Below, one piece after another: positions 32,451 to 42,654 of a stretch of DNA of 64,000 nt (the first letter of the stretch is position 1; every line of letters starts with the position of its first letter). Both the position numbers and the translations under genes were made by a program. The notes beneath the pieces are model-generated. The model ran no database searches, was not told the DNA's origin, and saw nothing but the letters and a program-made list of their open reading frames with translations. The stretch covers positions 1-64,000 of the forward strand of contig JAEUHZ010000013.1 of assembly GCA_016795205.1 (NCBI GenBank), given 5' to 3'. The stretch is from Planctomycetota bacterium. GTDB lineage: Bacteria; Planctomycetota; UBA1135; GCA-002686595.

Positions 32451-34442
32451 GTGAACCGCCTGATCGCGCTGTTCGTGGCGCTGGCCATGCTCCTGGCGCA
32501 CGCGCTGGCGATCCACGACGACGGTGCAGGGCGCTTTGCGTTCCCGTACGACCAGGCCTACGCCGCGCTGCGCCTCGCCCGCAACCTCGTCTATGACGGC
32601 CAACTGGCCTGGAACCCGGGCTCGCCGGCCTTCGAGAGCTACCCCTCGATGCTGTGGGTCGCCGTGTGCGCGGCAGCCGAGCGCGTGGGCCCGGCGCTGG
32701 GTCTCTCGACGAACTTCCTGGTGCAGTCCGCGGGGATCGTGTGCGCCCTGGGAGCGATCACCGTGCTGTCTCGCTTCCGTGCCGACCGCACGGCGTCGTT
32801 GATCGCGCCCCTGTTCCTGGCAGCGAGCGGGGCGTTCGCGGCGGCCGCGGCCAGCGGGCTCGAGCACGCGCCGTTCGCCTGCCTCGCCGCGGCTGCGTTC
32901 CTGGCGCTCGAGCGCGGGCGCTCGGCCTGGTTCGGGGGACTTGCGGCGCTGTCGGTGCTGGCGCATCCGCTCGGGATCGCGCTGATCCTCGGCATGGGCG
33001 CGGTGCGCGCGTTCGGCCGCCCGAACGACGACGAGGGCGCGCCGCGCGTCGTCCAGTGGACCGCTTTCGCGGCGCCGATCGGCACCTTCGCCGGGGTGGC
33101 GCTGCTGCGGCACGCCGCCACCGGGTTCGTGCTCCCGCCCGAGATCCATGCGCTGCTCCAGCCGGCGCCCGGCCAGTGGCGCGAGGGCGCGGCCAGCCTG
33201 CGCGACTTCGCGCTGGTGGGCGTGATCCCCCTGCTGCTCGTCTTCCCGGCCGCCTGGCTCGTCCTGGGATCGCTCTCGCGGACGGGCGCTCACGCGGTGT
33301 TCTTGGCGCTGGTCTGGCTGGGGGTCGCCGCCGCGGCGGGCCGCAGCCCGCTCCCCTTCCACGTCGCCTTCGCACCGGCGCTGCCGTTCGTGGTCCTGGC
33401 CGTGCAGGAGGGCATGATCGTCGCGCTCGACGGCGTTTCCAGGCTGCGGCGACGCGTCACGTTGACCGTGTTCGGCGCGGCGCTCCTGGGGGCCGCGCTG
33501 GCCAGCCGTACGCCGGCCGACTTGGGCCCGCTGCCGCTGCAAGGTCTGCACGAGGCTTGGGTCCGGCCGCGCACGCCGGCGCAGTTCGACGTCGAGCAGC
33601 CGCTCGGACGCGGCGGACTCGTCGAGGAGATCGCCCTGGCGCGCCGCCTGCGCAAGGCCGGCATCTACTTGCGCGAGGAAGCCGAGCCCGGCGCGGCCGT
33701 CCTGACGCCTTGGCCCGGATCGATCGGCTACCTCTCGCGGATCACGGTCCACGACCTGCTCGCGCGCACGGATCCGGCCGACGTGAACGACCGACCCAAC
33801 CCCTGGTCCCGGCGCGTGCGCGCCGACGTGGTCCGCGCGCTGGCGCGCGACACCGACTTCGTCGTGCCCTTCGCCGCGCGCCGCGCCGAGCCCCCGTCGC
33901 CCCGCGACGTGGCCCGCGCCTGGCTCGAGGGCCTCGACGCGTACCCGCACGAGGCCGGCCGCCTCGAGGCGATCGAGCGCGCGCTCGCCGCCTACGAGCT
34001 CGTGACCGTGCCGATCGAGGACTACACCCGCGAAGGAGAGTCCCTGGGACGCGAGTCCTTCCTCCTGCTGCGCAACCTGCGCCTCGGCGCGCGGCCCGAG
34101 CTCGCCATCCGCGTCGAGGACGACCACCTGCGCGTGGGCCTGCGCCGCACGCGCACGCCCCAACTCGTCGAGCTGGAGATCCGCCTGCACGACGACGCCG
34201 AGCGCGCCTGGACGCTGCGGCCCACGGGCGAGCTCGATCCGACCTGCCGCGCCCGTGCGCGGATCGGGCTCCTGATCTACGACAGTGGCACGCGCGAGAT
34301 CGAGCTGTGCCGCGTCGGCCTGCCTGCGCACCCCACCGGCGGCCGCTGGATGCGCGCCACGGCGCGGCTGCTGAACCCCGGCTCGGCCGGCGCGGGGGGC
34401 GTGTGGGAGGCGGTCAGCGATCGGGCGACGCTGCAATTCTGA
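32451..34442 (+). CDS. Polytopic glycosyltransferase-like membrane protein (GT-C type)
   Basis: 663 residues from GTG at 32451, preceded by a G-run. A first span (IALFVALAMLLAHALAI) is followed by about ten more up to residue ~350, then a soluble C-terminal domain of ~310 residues. Just after the first span, AALRLARNLVYDGQLAWNPG and ESYPSMLWVA match the D-x-R-x-ARNL...NPG...EGYS...LW pattern of polyprenyl-phosphate-dependent arabinofuranosyl and mannosyltransferases. A lipid-linked sugar donor and transfer on the outer face of the membrane follow from the family; the actual sugar and acceptor are unknown. Confidence 0.75.
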   Translation: MNRLIALFVALAMLLAHALAIHDDGAGRFAFPYDQAYAALRLARNLVYDGQLAWNPGSPAFESYPSMLWVAVCAAAERVGPALGLSTNFLVQSAGIVCALGAITVLSRFRADRTASLIAPLFLAASGAFAAAAASGLEHAPFACLAAAAFLALERGRSAWFGGLAALSVLAHPLGIALILGMGAVRAFGRPNDDEGAPRVVQWTAFAAPIGTFAGVALLRHAATGFVLPPEIHALLQPAPGQWREGAASLRDFALVGVIPLLLVFPAAWLVLGSLSRTGAHAVFLALVWLGVAAAAGRSPLPFHVAFAPALPFVVLAVQEGMIVALDGVSRLRRRVTLTVFGAALLGAALASRTPADLGPLPLQGLHEAWVRPRTPAQFDVEQPLGRGGLVEEIALARRLRKAGIYLREEAEPGAAVLTPWPGSIGYLSRITVHDLLARTDPADVNDRPNPWSRRVRADVVRALARDTDFVVPFAARRAEPPSPRDVARAWLEGLDAYPHEAGRLEAIERALAAYELVTVPIEDYTREGESLGRESFLLLRNLRLGARPELAIRVEDDHLRVGLRRTRTPQLVELEIRLHDDAERAWTLRPTGELDPTCRARARIGLLIYDSGTREIELCRVGLPAHPTGGRWMRATARLLNPGSAGAGGVWEAVSDRATLQF

Positions 34443-34583
34443 CCCCAGGGGAAGCCGAGCTGGTTTCGTGGCCGTTCGCGGGTGCTCTCTGGCCGCGGCA
34501 GGAGGGCCCGTGACCGATCTGCTCGAGCGACTTGCCCTCCAGCCCGCTCGCAACCAGGGAGCGGAGGGTTGGGTCAGCTTTGC

Positions 34584-35297
34584 TCAGGCGCCGTCCCACA
34601 CGAGGCGGTACCCCACACCCGCCTCGGTCTCGAACACGGGTGGACCCGTGCGGCCGCGCTCGAGCTTGCGGCGCAAGTGGGTCATGTAGACCCGCAGGTA
34701 CTGACGCTCGTCGGCGCTCTTCGGCCCCCAGACCTCCGCGAGGAGCTGGCGGTGGGTGACGACCTTCCCGGCGTGGCGCACGAGCACCGCGAGCAGCCGG
34801 TACTCGATCGGCGTCAGCTTCACGATCTCGCCGTCGACGCGAACCCTGCGCGCGTCGAGGTCGACCTGCAGGGCTCCCGACTCGAACACGCCGGCCGGGG
34901 TCGCGGGCCCGGCCCGTGCCGCGTGGCGTAGCGCCACACGCATGCGCGCGAGCAGTTCGGGGAACCCGAAGGGCTTCGTCACGTAGTCGTCCGCACCGGC
35001 GTCCAGGGCAGCGACCTTCGCGCCCTCCGCCCCACGCGCCGAGAGCACGATGACGGGAGCCTGCGACCAGGCCCGCAGATCCGCGAGCACATGAAGACCG
35101 TCGCGATCCGGGAGCCCGAGATCGAGCAGCACGAGGTCCGGCACCCAGGCGGCCGCCTGACGCAGTGCCTCCTGCCCCGTTCGGGCCTCGACGACGCGGA
35201 AGCCCTGCAGTGGCAACCCCGTGGCGAGCAGGCGCATGACCTGGGGTTCGTCCTCGACCACCAAGACGAGCCGGTCCGACGTGGGAATCGCGCTCAA
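34584..35297 (-). CDS. kdpE: Response regulator KdpE
   Basis: 237 residues. The TTG start at 35297 overlaps the kdpD stop (TTGA). Receiver domain with phospho-acceptor Asp in LVLLDLGLPDRDG, acidic pair VVEDEP near the N-terminus and Lys in YVTKPFGFPELL. The C-terminal OmpR/PhoB winged helix includes LTPIEYRLLAVLVRHAGKVV and YLRVYMTHLRRKLE. With KdpD it should activate the kdp operon under potassium limitation. A tandem repeat upstream of the operon fits its binding-site architecture. Confidence 0.95.
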   Translation of the reverse strand: MSAIPTSDRLVLVVEDEPQVMRLLATGLPLQGFRVVEARTGQEALRQAAAWVPDLVLLDLGLPDRDGLHVLADLRAWSQAPVIVLSARGAEGAKVAALDAGADDYVTKPFGFPELLARMRVALRHAARAGPATPAGVFESGALQVDLDARRVRVDGEIVKLTPIEYRLLAVLVRHAGKVVTHRQLLAEVWGPKSADERQYLRVYMTHLRRKLERGRTGPPVFETEAGVGYRLVWDGA

Positions 35298-37969
35298 TGG
35301 GCGCGCTCCGTGGCGATACGCGCACCCGGAACGCTCACGCAGAACAACGCCCCACCGCCAGCGCGCGCACGGACCGTGGCCGTGCCGCCGTGCACACGGG
35401 CAATCGCCTGGACGACCGCGAGCCCGAGCCCCGAGCCCTCGACTCCGCGTGCCTCACTGCCGCGGTAGAAGCGCTCGAACACGCGCAGTTCCTCGTCGGG
35501 CGCCACGCCCCGGCCCCGATCGCCGACCTCGAACAGGACCGCATCGGCCTCGCGCCGCGCGGAAACCTCGATCGGCGTGCCGGCCGGCGTGTGGCGCGCC
35601 GCGTTCTCGAGCAGGTTCACGAGCGCGTCCTCGAGCAGTACCGGATCGACGTGGGCTTCCAGGATCTCCTTGGGCGTCCTGGTCGCGACCGGATGGCCCA
35701 CGAGCCGAGGCCGAGCGCGGGACAGCGCCGACTCGACGAGTTCCTCGACGGGCACCCATTCCCGCGAGGGCTCGGCGCGCCCGGAGTCCAGCCGTGTCAG
35801 ATCGAGCAGGTTGCCCACGAGTCGTCCGAGCCGATCGCTCTCGTCACGGATGGCCTGGAGCAGCTCGCTGCGCGCACGCGCCTGCGCCGGCCGGCTGTCG
35901 TCGAGCAACACCTCGGCCGCGCCACGAATCGCGGCGAGCGGGGTGCGCAAGTCGTGGCTCACCGATGACAGCAGGGAGCTACGCGTGCGCTCGTTCTCCG
36001 CCGCGATGCTGGCACGTGCGGCCTCCTCGCGCAGGTCCATGCGCTCGAGGGCGGCCGCCGTCTGCGCCACGAACGCCTCGAGGACCTGCCGCTGCGAGGG
36101 AGTGAGCTCCGCCCCGCCTTCGAGGGCGGCGACTCCCAGCACGCCAAAGGAGCCGCGCATGCCCGCGAGCGGTAGGTACAGCGCCGCCGCTCCGGGCAGC
36201 GTGTCCGTGCCGCGTCCCGCTGGGCGACCGACGTTCGCCGCGTGCTCGGCCACTGCGAGCTCGCGGGGTTCCACGAGCACGCCGTGCTCCGGGCCCGCGA
36301 GGCGCTCGAGCCGATCTGCGCCCCGCACGAGGACCAGGGCTTCGCGACCCGTCACCGCGTGCACGGATTCAGCCGCGATCCGGGCGATCGCGCGCGAGGA
36401 ATCGGCGACGGAGAAATCTCGGCTCATGGCGAACAGCGAGGCGGCGCGGCGCTCGCCTTCGCGCGCGGCGTCGGCGTCTTCGCGCATCCGCACCGTCCTG
36501 CGGCTCACGGCCACGCCGACGACGAGCATGACTCCGAAGGTCACGATGTAGCGCGTGCTCGACACCGCCAGCGTGAACTGCGGCGGGACGAAGAAGAAAT
36601 TCAGCGCGACGATGCTGCTGACGGCTGCGAAGAGCGAAGGTAGGCGTGAGATCCGGCTCGAGGCCACGAACACCCCGAACAGGTGGATCATGGCCTGATC
36701 GGCCAAGGTGAAGACATCGCGCGTGGCGAGACACAGGATCGTCGAGACCGCGACGCACAGGGCGGCCCAGGCGTACTCGCGCGCCGGCGCGGGGATCCGC
36801 GGCGGGGGCGGCCGAGCCGCGGCCGCACCGCGCTCCCCGCTCGTGACCAGCACGTCGATGCCGACGGACGCGCGGACGATGCGCTCGGTCCGGGACGGGA
36901 AGATCGCGGACAGCCAGCGCGGACGCCGCGGCCGGCCGACGAGGATACGCGTCGTGCCGCGCTCCTTGGCCATGGCCAGCACCTGCACGGCCACGTCGTC
37001 GCCGCGCACGACGAGCGCCTCGGCGCCGAGTCGCTGGGCAAGCGCGACGTTGGCGGCCAAGCGCTCGCGGTCGCTCTCGGGCAAGCGCGCGTGGCGCGGA
37101 TCCTCCACGGTCAGCGCGGTCCAGGGCGCCCGCAGCGCCACGGCCATGCGCCGACCTGCCCGCAGCAGATCCGCCGAGCCCTCCGAATGGTCGAACGCCA
37201 CGAGCAGGCGCTCCTGCGTGCGCCAGGTCTCGTCGATCCCGTGCTCACGCTTGTACTCGGTGGCCTGGGCTTCGACGCGCTCAGCCGCGTGCCGCAGCAC
37301 GAGTTCGCGCAGCGCGATCAGGTTGCCCTTGCGGAAGAAGTTGGTCGCTGCCTGCTGGGCTTGGGCAGGCAGGTAGACCTTGCCTTCGCGCATGCGCTCC
37401 AGGAGCTCGTCGGGCGGGAGATCGACGACCTCGATCTCGTCGGCAGCCTCGATCAGCGAGTCGGGAACCGTCTCGCGCACGACTACCCCCGTGATTCCGG
37501 CCACGACGTCGTTCAGGCTCTCGATGTGCTGGACGTTCAGGGTCGACCAGACGTCCACGCCGGACTCGAGTAGCTCCACGATGTCCTGCCAGCGCCGTGC
37601 GTGCCGGGATCCTGGAACATTCGTGTGTGCCAGCTCGTCGACGAGCAGGAGCTCGGGACAACGCGCAATCGCAGCATCGAGGTCGAACTCCAGCATCTGG
37701 ATCCCGCGGTGCACCATCGAGCGCGGCGGCAGGCGTTCGAGCCCGTCGAGCAGGCGGGCGGTCTCCGCCCGGCCGTGCGTCTCCACCAATCCGACGACCA
37801 CGTCGACTCCCTGCGCGCGCTGGACCCGCGCGGCCTCGAGCATCGCGTACGTCTTGCCCACGCCCGGAGTCGCACCGAAGAAGATCTTGAGTCGCCCACG
37901 GCCGGCCTTCGCGGCCTCGCGCCGCGCGCGATCGAGCATCTGCTCGGGGGATGGGCGCGTCGCATCCAT
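35294..37969 (-). CDS. kdpD: Potassium sensor histidine kinase KdpD
   Basis: 891 residues, ATG at 37969. Order: KdpD N-terminal domain with Walker A ATPGVGKTYAML and LLVDELAHTNVPGSRH; a USP-like domain (~245-370); four membrane spans (~390-500, e.g. YIVTFGVMLVVGVAVS); a GAF-like region; HisKA with the phosphorylated His in SSVSHDLRTPLAAIRG; and HATPase (LLENAARHTPAGT, GSGLGLAVVQAIARVHGG). Length equals the E. coli protein. It is 23 nt after kdpC, and a TACGAT hexamer sits 9 nt before the ATG, so kdpDE may have its own promoter. Confidence 0.96.
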   Translation of the reverse strand: MDATRPSPEQMLDRARREAAKAGRGRLKIFFGATPGVGKTYAMLEAARVQRAQGVDVVVGLVETHGRAETARLLDGLERLPPRSMVHRGIQMLEFDLDAAIARCPELLLVDELAHTNVPGSRHARRWQDIVELLESGVDVWSTLNVQHIESLNDVVAGITGVVVRETVPDSLIEAADEIEVVDLPPDELLERMREGKVYLPAQAQQAATNFFRKGNLIALRELVLRHAAERVEAQATEYKREHGIDETWRTQERLLVAFDHSEGSADLLRAGRRMAVALRAPWTALTVEDPRHARLPESDRERLAANVALAQRLGAEALVVRGDDVAVQVLAMAKERGTTRILVGRPRRPRWLSAIFPSRTERIVRASVGIDVLVTSGERGAAAARPPPPRIPAPAREYAWAALCVAVSTILCLATRDVFTLADQAMIHLFGVFVASSRISRLPSLFAAVSSIVALNFFFVPPQFTLAVSSTRYIVTFGVMLVVGVAVSRRTVRMREDADAAREGERRAASLFAMSRDFSVADSSRAIARIAAESVHAVTGREALVLVRGADRLERLAGPEHGVLVEPRELAVAEHAANVGRPAGRGTDTLPGAAALYLPLAGMRGSFGVLGVAALEGGAELTPSQRQVLEAFVAQTAAALERMDLREEAARASIAAENERTRSSLLSSVSHDLRTPLAAIRGAAEVLLDDSRPAQARARSELLQAIRDESDRLGRLVGNLLDLTRLDSGRAEPSREWVPVEELVESALSRARPRLVGHPVATRTPKEILEAHVDPVLLEDALVNLLENAARHTPAGTPIEVSARREADAVLFEVGDRGRGVAPDEELRVFERFYRGSEARGVEGSGLGLAVVQAIARVHGGTATVRARAGGGALFCVSVPGARIATERAH

Positions 37970-37978
37970 GGCAGACGG

Positions 37979-37984
37979 ATCGTA
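37979..37984 (-). promoter_or_regulatory. TANNNT (TACGAT), 9 nt before the kdpD start
   Basis: It lies in the 23-nt gap between kdpC and kdpD. Candidate -10 for separate, leaderless expression of the sensor and regulator. Confidence 0.35.
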
Positions 37985-37992
37985 GCCGCGGG

Positions 37993-38559
37993 TCAGCGCA
38001 GCTGCTCCAACGCCAGGTTCAAGGCCAGCACATTGACACGTGGTTCGCCCAGGAGACCGAGCGCGCGCCCCTCGACCTGCGCTTCGACGAGACTCGCGAC
38101 CCGTTCGCGCGGGAGCCCGCGCGCGCGGGCCACGCGCTCGATCTGGAACCGGGCTCCGTCCGGAGTCACGTGCGGATCGAGACCGCTCCCGGAAGCGGTC
38201 AGGAGCTCGACCGGCAGCGGCCCAGCGATGCGTCCCGTCCGCAGCGCCGCAGCTCGCTCCAAGATGTCCGCCGTGAGCTGCGGACTCGCGGGACCGAGGT
38301 TCGAGCCCCCCGAGGCTCGCGCGTCGTACGGACGCTTGCCTGTCGCAGGAGGTCGGCCATGGAACCAGCGGTCGCCACTCCACGACTGGCCGACGAGCAT
38401 GGAACCGCGGGTGCGCCCGTCGACCACGACCAGGTTCCCCCCGGCCTGACGCGGGAACGCGAGCTCGGCGATCCCGGTCACGAGCAGCGGGTAGCCGAGA
38501 CCCGTGAGCAGCGTGAACAGCGCCACGGCGAGGATCGAGATGCGCAGGTCCTTCAGCAT
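37993..38559 (-). CDS. kdpC: Potassium-transporting ATPase subunit KdpC
   Basis: 188 residues, typical size. One N-terminal membrane span (ILAVALFTLLTGLGYPLLVT), then a periplasmic domain with QSWSGDRWFHGRPPATG, ASGGSNLGPASP, PVELLTASGSGLDPHVTPDG and the terminal LGEPRVNVLALNLALEQL, all characteristic of KdpC. It assists assembly and ATP affinity of the KdpB pump. Starts 9 nt after kdpB. Confidence 0.96.
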   Translation of the reverse strand: MLKDLRISILAVALFTLLTGLGYPLLVTGIAELAFPRQAGGNLVVVDGRTRGSMLVGQSWSGDRWFHGRPPATGKRPYDARASGGSNLGPASPQLTADILERAAALRTGRIAGPLPVELLTASGSGLDPHVTPDGARFQIERVARARGLPRERVASLVEAQVEGRALGLLGEPRVNVLALNLALEQLR

Positions 38560-38568
38560 GCTGATCTC

Positions 38569-40647
38569 TCAGACGAGGTGCAGCGCTCCCAGGGCCAAGT
38601 CGATGGCCTTGATTCCGAGGAAGGGGACGAGGATGCCGCCGAGCCCATAGACGATCAGGTTCAGCCGCAGGACGGCGGAGGCGCCGCCCGGTCGGTAAGC
38701 CACGCCCCGCAGCGCGAGCGGGACGAGCGCCACGATGACCAGCGCGTTGAAGATCACCGCGGAGAGGATGGCCGACGAAGGTGTGGCGAGGTCCATCACG
38801 TCCAGCACCTCCAGCTCGGGATAGGTGGTGGCGAACGCGGCCGGCAGGACCGCGAAGTACTTCGCGACGTCGTTCGCGAGGCTGAAGGTCGTGAGGGATC
38901 CGCGCGTCATCAGGATCTGCTTGCCGATCTCGACGATCTCGATGAGCTTCGTGGGATTCGAGTCCAGGTCGACCAGGTTCCCGGCCTCCTTGGCCGCCTG
39001 CGTGCCACTGTTCATCGCGACGGCGACGTCGGCCTGGGCCAGAGCCGGTGCGTCGTTCGTGCCGTCTCCAGCCATCGCGACCATGTGCCCTTTCGACTGG
39101 TAGTCGCGGATCAGCTCGAGCTTGGCCTCGGGAGTCGCCTGCGCCAGGAAGTCGTCGACGCCTGCCTCGGCCGCGATGGCCGCAGCGGTCAAGTGGTTGT
39201 CGCCGGTGATCATCACCGTCTTGATCCCCATGCGGCGCAGCTCACCGAAGCGCTCGCGGATGCCGCCCTTGACGACGTCCTTCAGTCGTATCGTCCCGAG
39301 CACCCGCTCCTTCTCCGCGACGACCAGCGGCGTGGCGCCGGCCATCGCGATCGCTCGCACGGACTCTTGGACCTCGCGCGGGAAGGTGCCACCGTGCCAT
39401 GAGACGTAGTCGGCGATGGCGTCTGCCGCGCCCTTGCGGAACTCGCGACCGCCGATGTCGACGCCGCTCATGCGCGTCTGAGCGGTGAAACGGATGAACT
39501 GCGCGTCCAGTCCGTGCAGATTGCGCTCGCGCAGACCGTGACGTTCCTTCGAGAGTACGACGATGCTCCGGCCTTCCGGTGTCTCGTCGGCCAGCGACGC
39601 CAATTGGGCTGCGTCCGCCAGCGCCTCGAGTGTCACGCCAGGGGCCGGGTAGAACTCGGTCGCCTGACGGTTCCCGAGCGTGATCGTGCCAGTCTTGTCG
39701 AGCAACAGTACGTCCACGTCGCCGGCAGCCTCGACGGCGCGACCCGAGCTGGCAATCACGTTGGCGCGGATCATGCGGTCCATGCCCGCGATGCCGATCG
39801 CCGAGAGCAATCCCCCGATCGTCGTCGGGATCAGGCACACGAGCAACGCCACGAGCACCGTGATGCTCACCACCGCGCCGGCGCCACGCGCCTGAACCGC
39901 GTACTCGGAGAACGGCCGCAACGTCGCCGTGGCGAGCAGGAAGACGATGGTCAGGCCCGCGAGCAGGATCGCCAAGGCGAGCTCGTTGGGCGTCTTCCCG
40001 CGTCGCGCCCCTTCGACCAGCGCGATCATGCGGTCCAGGAAGGCCTCGCCTGGGTTGACGGACACGCGGATCACGAGCCAGTCCGACAGCATGCGCGTGC
40101 CGCCGGTAACCGAGCTGCGGTCGCCGCCGCTTTCCCGGACCACCGGCGCGCTCTCCCCCGTGATCGCGCTCTCGTCGACGGTCGCGGCGCCGTCGAGCAC
40201 CTCGCCGTCGCACGGAATCACGTCGCCGGCCTCGACGAGCACGAAGTCCCCCTTGCGTAGTGCAGGGGCCGGGACGTGCTCGACGTTCGCGTCGCGCCGC
40301 GCCTCCTCGAGGCGCTTCGCCACGACATCGCGACGCGTGGCGCGCAGGGAATCCGCTTGCGCCTTCCCGCGGCCCTCGGCCAGGGCCTCGGCGAAGTTCG
40401 CGAAGACAACGGTCGCCCACAGCCACGACGCCACGGACAAGACGAAGCCGAAGCCCGCTTCTCCCGAGCCGAGCCTGGCTTGCACACCCAGCGCCGAGGT
40501 CAGGACCGCGCCGATCCAGACCACGAACATGACCGGGTTCCTCGCCTGGACTCGGGGGTCGAGCTTGCGGGCGGAGTCGAGGATGGCTCCCCGCAGGATC
40601 GGGCCGCGAAGCCACGTGCTGTTCGCGCGCTGGCGGTGGGTGCTCAT
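38569..40647 (-). CDS. kdpB: Potassium-transporting P-type ATPase subunit KdpB
   Basis: 692 residues. P-type ATPase motifs: phosphorylation site [16 protein letters not shown], actuator [15 protein letters not shown], nucleotide-binding FRKGAADAI and hinge [19 protein letters not shown]. Seven membrane spans are expected and visible in clusters near residues 40-95, 225-290 and 580-690. It drives K+ uptake through KdpA by ATP hydrolysis. Starts 10 nt after kdpA. Confidence 0.97.
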   Translation of the reverse strand: MSTHRQRANSTWLRGPILRGAILDSARKLDPRVQARNPVMFVVWIGAVLTSALGVQARLGSGEAGFGFVLSVASWLWATVVFANFAEALAEGRGKAQADSLRATRRDVVAKRLEEARRDANVEHVPAPALRKGDFVLVEAGDVIPCDGEVLDGAATVDESAITGESAPVVRESGGDRSSVTGGTRMLSDWLVIRVSVNPGEAFLDRMIALVEGARRGKTPNELALAILLAGLTIVFLLATATLRPFSEYAVQARGAGAVVSITVLVALLVCLIPTTIGGLLSAIGIAGMDRMIRANVIASSGRAVEAAGDVDVLLLDKTGTITLGNRQATEFYPAPGVTLEALADAAQLASLADETPEGRSIVVLSKERHGLRERNLHGLDAQFIRFTAQTRMSGVDIGGREFRKGAADAIADYVSWHGGTFPREVQESVRAIAMAGATPLVVAEKERVLGTIRLKDVVKGGIRERFGELRRMGIKTVMITGDNHLTAAAIAAEAGVDDFLAQATPEAKLELIRDYQSKGHMVAMAGDGTNDAPALAQADVAVAMNSGTQAAKEAGNLVDLDSNPTKLIEIVEIGKQILMTRGSLTTFSLANDVAKYFAVLPAAFATTYPELEVLDVMDLATPSSAILSAVIFNALVIVALVPLALRGVAYRPGGASAVLRLNLIVYGLGGILVPFLGIKAIDLALGALHLV

Positions 40648-40657
40648 GCGTGCTCCC

Positions 40658-42394
40658 CTACCGACTGCAAGTCTGGAGGTGGTCGGCGATGGGACCTAGC
40701 GCCAGCGCCGGAACGAACGTCAGGGCACCGACCAGCAGCACGGTCCCGAGGAGCAGCAGCACGAACAGCGGCGTGTGCGTCGGCAACGTACCCGGCCCCA
40801 CGGGCACGGCGGTCTTCCTGGCGAGCGAGCCTGCCAGCGCCAGGACGGCCACAATTGGCAGGTAGCGCGCGATCAGCATCGCGACGCCCAGCGTCACGTT
40901 GTAGAAGGGCGTATCGGCCGCGAGCCCGCCGAACGCGCTGCCATTGTTGTTCCCGGCCGACGAGAAGGCGTAGAGGATCTCGCTGAACCCGTGCGCGCCT
41001 GGATCCTGGACTCCGACGCGTCCAGCGTCGAGCGCGGAAGCGAAGGCGGCGCCCCCGAGCGTCGCGAGGCACGGCCCGAGGATGGCCAGCGACGCCATCT
41101 TCATCTCGAACGCGCCGATCTTCTTCCCCAGGTACTCCGGCGTGCGTCCGACCATGAGCCCGCACAAGAAGACCGTGACGATCGCGAAGACCAGCATCCC
41201 GTACAGCCCAGAACCGACGCCGCCGAAGATGACCTCGCCGATCTGCATGAGCACCATGGGCACGAGACCACCCAGCGGGGTCAGCGAGTCGTGCATGCAG
41301 TTCACCGAGCCATTCGAGGCAGCGGTGGTGGCCACGACCCAGATCGCCGATTGCGCCACGCCGAAGCGCACCTCCTTGCCCTCGAGATTCCCGCCGGTCA
41401 TACCCGGATCCGACTCCAGCCCTGCGCCGGCGGCGATCAGCGCAGGCGTGCCGGCGCTCTCGAACACCTCGACGAGCAGCATGCATGGAACGAGGACGGC
41501 GAGCATGGCCGCCAGCAGCGCGTATCCCTGCCGGCGATCGCGCACGAGTGCGCCGAACGTGATGCACAACGCGGCTGGAATCCACAGGATCGAAAGGGCC
41601 TGGAGGAAGTTGCTGATGGGATCCGGATTCTCGAGCGGGTGCGCCGAGTTCGCGGCGTAGAAGCCACCGCCGTTCGTGCCGAGTTGTTTGATCGCGACCT
41701 GGGAGGCCGCGGGCCCGAGCGGGATCGTCTGCTCGGTGATCAGCACGCCGTCCACGCCTGCCTGTGGGTCGAGGAGCTCGACGCGCGCTGGGCCATCGAG
41801 GGTCTGTACGACACCGCGTGCGACCAGTGCGATGGCCAGGACCAGTGACAGTGGAAGCAGCACGTGCACGACCGATCGAACGAGGTCGACCCAGAACGAC
41901 CCGATCGTCGTCGCGCCGCGCCGCGCGAACCCGCGCGTCAGCGCTACGAGCACCGCCATCCCGGTCGCCGCCGACACGAAGTTCTGGACCGTGAGGGCCA
42001 GCATCTGCGTCGCGTAGCTCAGCGTGCTCTCGCCGCCGTAGCCCTGCCAGTTCGTGTTCGTGGCGAAGCTGACCGCGGTGTTGAACGCCGAGTCGGGCGC
42101 GACGGGGCCGAACCCGAGCGGATTCCAGGGCAGGAGCTGCTGCAGACGCTGCAGGGCATAGACGACGACGAAGCACACCAGGTTGAACAGCAGGAGTGCC
42201 CGGCCGTAGTCCTTCCAGGTCAGCTCCTCGGAGGCCGGAACGCCGAGGATGCGGAGCAACCCGCGCTCGAGGCACCCGAGGACCGGACCGAGGAACGTCC
42301 GCTCGCCTGCGTACACGCGCGCGAGGTGCTCACCGAGACACGTGGCCGCGGGGATCAGCACGATCACGTAGATGGCGATCTGGAGTGTGCTCAT
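40658..42394 (-). CDS. kdpA: Potassium-transporting ATPase subunit KdpA
   Basis: 578 residues with about ten membrane spans. The K+-selective channel-like subunit: filter regions [50 protein letters not shown] and [14 protein letters not shown] are the conserved glycine loops of the four M1-P-M2 repeats. Size and order agree with the family. It begins 10 nt after kdpF. Confidence 0.97.
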   Translation of the reverse strand: MSTLQIAIYVIVLIPAATCLGEHLARVYAGERTFLGPVLGCLERGLLRILGVPASEELTWKDYGRALLLFNLVCFVVVYALQRLQQLLPWNPLGFGPVAPDSAFNTAVSFATNTNWQGYGGESTLSYATQMLALTVQNFVSAATGMAVLVALTRGFARRGATTIGSFWVDLVRSVVHVLLPLSLVLAIALVARGVVQTLDGPARVELLDPQAGVDGVLITEQTIPLGPAASQVAIKQLGTNGGGFYAANSAHPLENPDPISNFLQALSILWIPAALCITFGALVRDRRQGYALLAAMLAVLVPCMLLVEVFESAGTPALIAAGAGLESDPGMTGGNLEGKEVRFGVAQSAIWVVATTAASNGSVNCMHDSLTPLGGLVPMVLMQIGEVIFGGVGSGLYGMLVFAIVTVFLCGLMVGRTPEYLGKKIGAFEMKMASLAILGPCLATLGGAAFASALDAGRVGVQDPGAHGFSEILYAFSSAGNNNGSAFGGLAADTPFYNVTLGVAMLIARYLPIVAVLALAGSLARKTAVPVGPGTLPTHTPLFVLLLLGTVLLVGALTFVPALALGPIADHLQTCSR

Positions 42395-42404
42395 GGCCCG
42401 CGCC

Positions 42405-42497
42405 TCAATCGAAGAGTTCAGGGCGCAGGAGCGCCGCGAAGAGGTACACGAACAGGCCGAAGCACAAGAGCAGGGCGACCCACTCGGTGGCGGTCAT
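42405..42497 (-). CDS. kdpF: Potassium-transporting ATPase subunit KdpF
   Basis: A 30-residue protein: MTATEWVALLLCFGLFVYLF followed by AALLRPELFD. One membrane helix ending in the (Y/L)LRPE motif typical of KdpF, which stabilises the KdpABC complex. Position directly before kdpA and 3 nt after the previous micro-ORF supports translation. Confidence 0.88.
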   Translation of the reverse strand: MTATEWVALLLCFGLFVYLFAALLRPELFD

Positions 42498-42500
42498 GGC

Positions 42501-42602
42501 TCAGCGCCTGCGGTCCAGCCCGCGCTCGTCGAAGAGCGAGAGCAGCGCGACGAGTGCGAGATACAGGCCAACGCCCAGCGCGACGAAGAGCGTGTCGTTC
42601 AT
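42501..42602 (-). CDS. Single-span micro-protein at the head of the kdp operon
   Basis: A 33-residue frame, ATG at 42602, stop 3 nt before the kdpF ATG: MNDTLFVALGVGLYLALVAL then LSLFDERGLDRRR. One predicted membrane helix with a charged C-terminus. It is not KdpF itself, which follows. From memory, comparable short frames precede kdpF in other kdp operons, usually unnamed. A structural or regulatory subunit of the Kdp complex is possible but unproven; only GAG is available as a ribosome site. Confidence 0.65.
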   Translation of the reverse strand: MNDTLFVALGVGLYLALVALLSLFDERGLDRRR

Positions 42603-42638
42603 GAGGGTCTCGCGCGGGTGCGCCCGCGCCTCCACGAG

Positions 42639-42644
42639 AGCCTA
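42639..42644 (-). promoter_or_regulatory. Candidate -10 (TAGGCT) of the kdp operon
   Basis: Minus-strand TAGGCT, 36 nt before the first kdp micro-ORF. The expected -35 position falls inside the tandem repeat at 42655-42672, as in promoters activated by OmpR/PhoB-type regulators. Confidence 0.4.
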
Positions 42645-42654
42645 GGCCTGCGAG

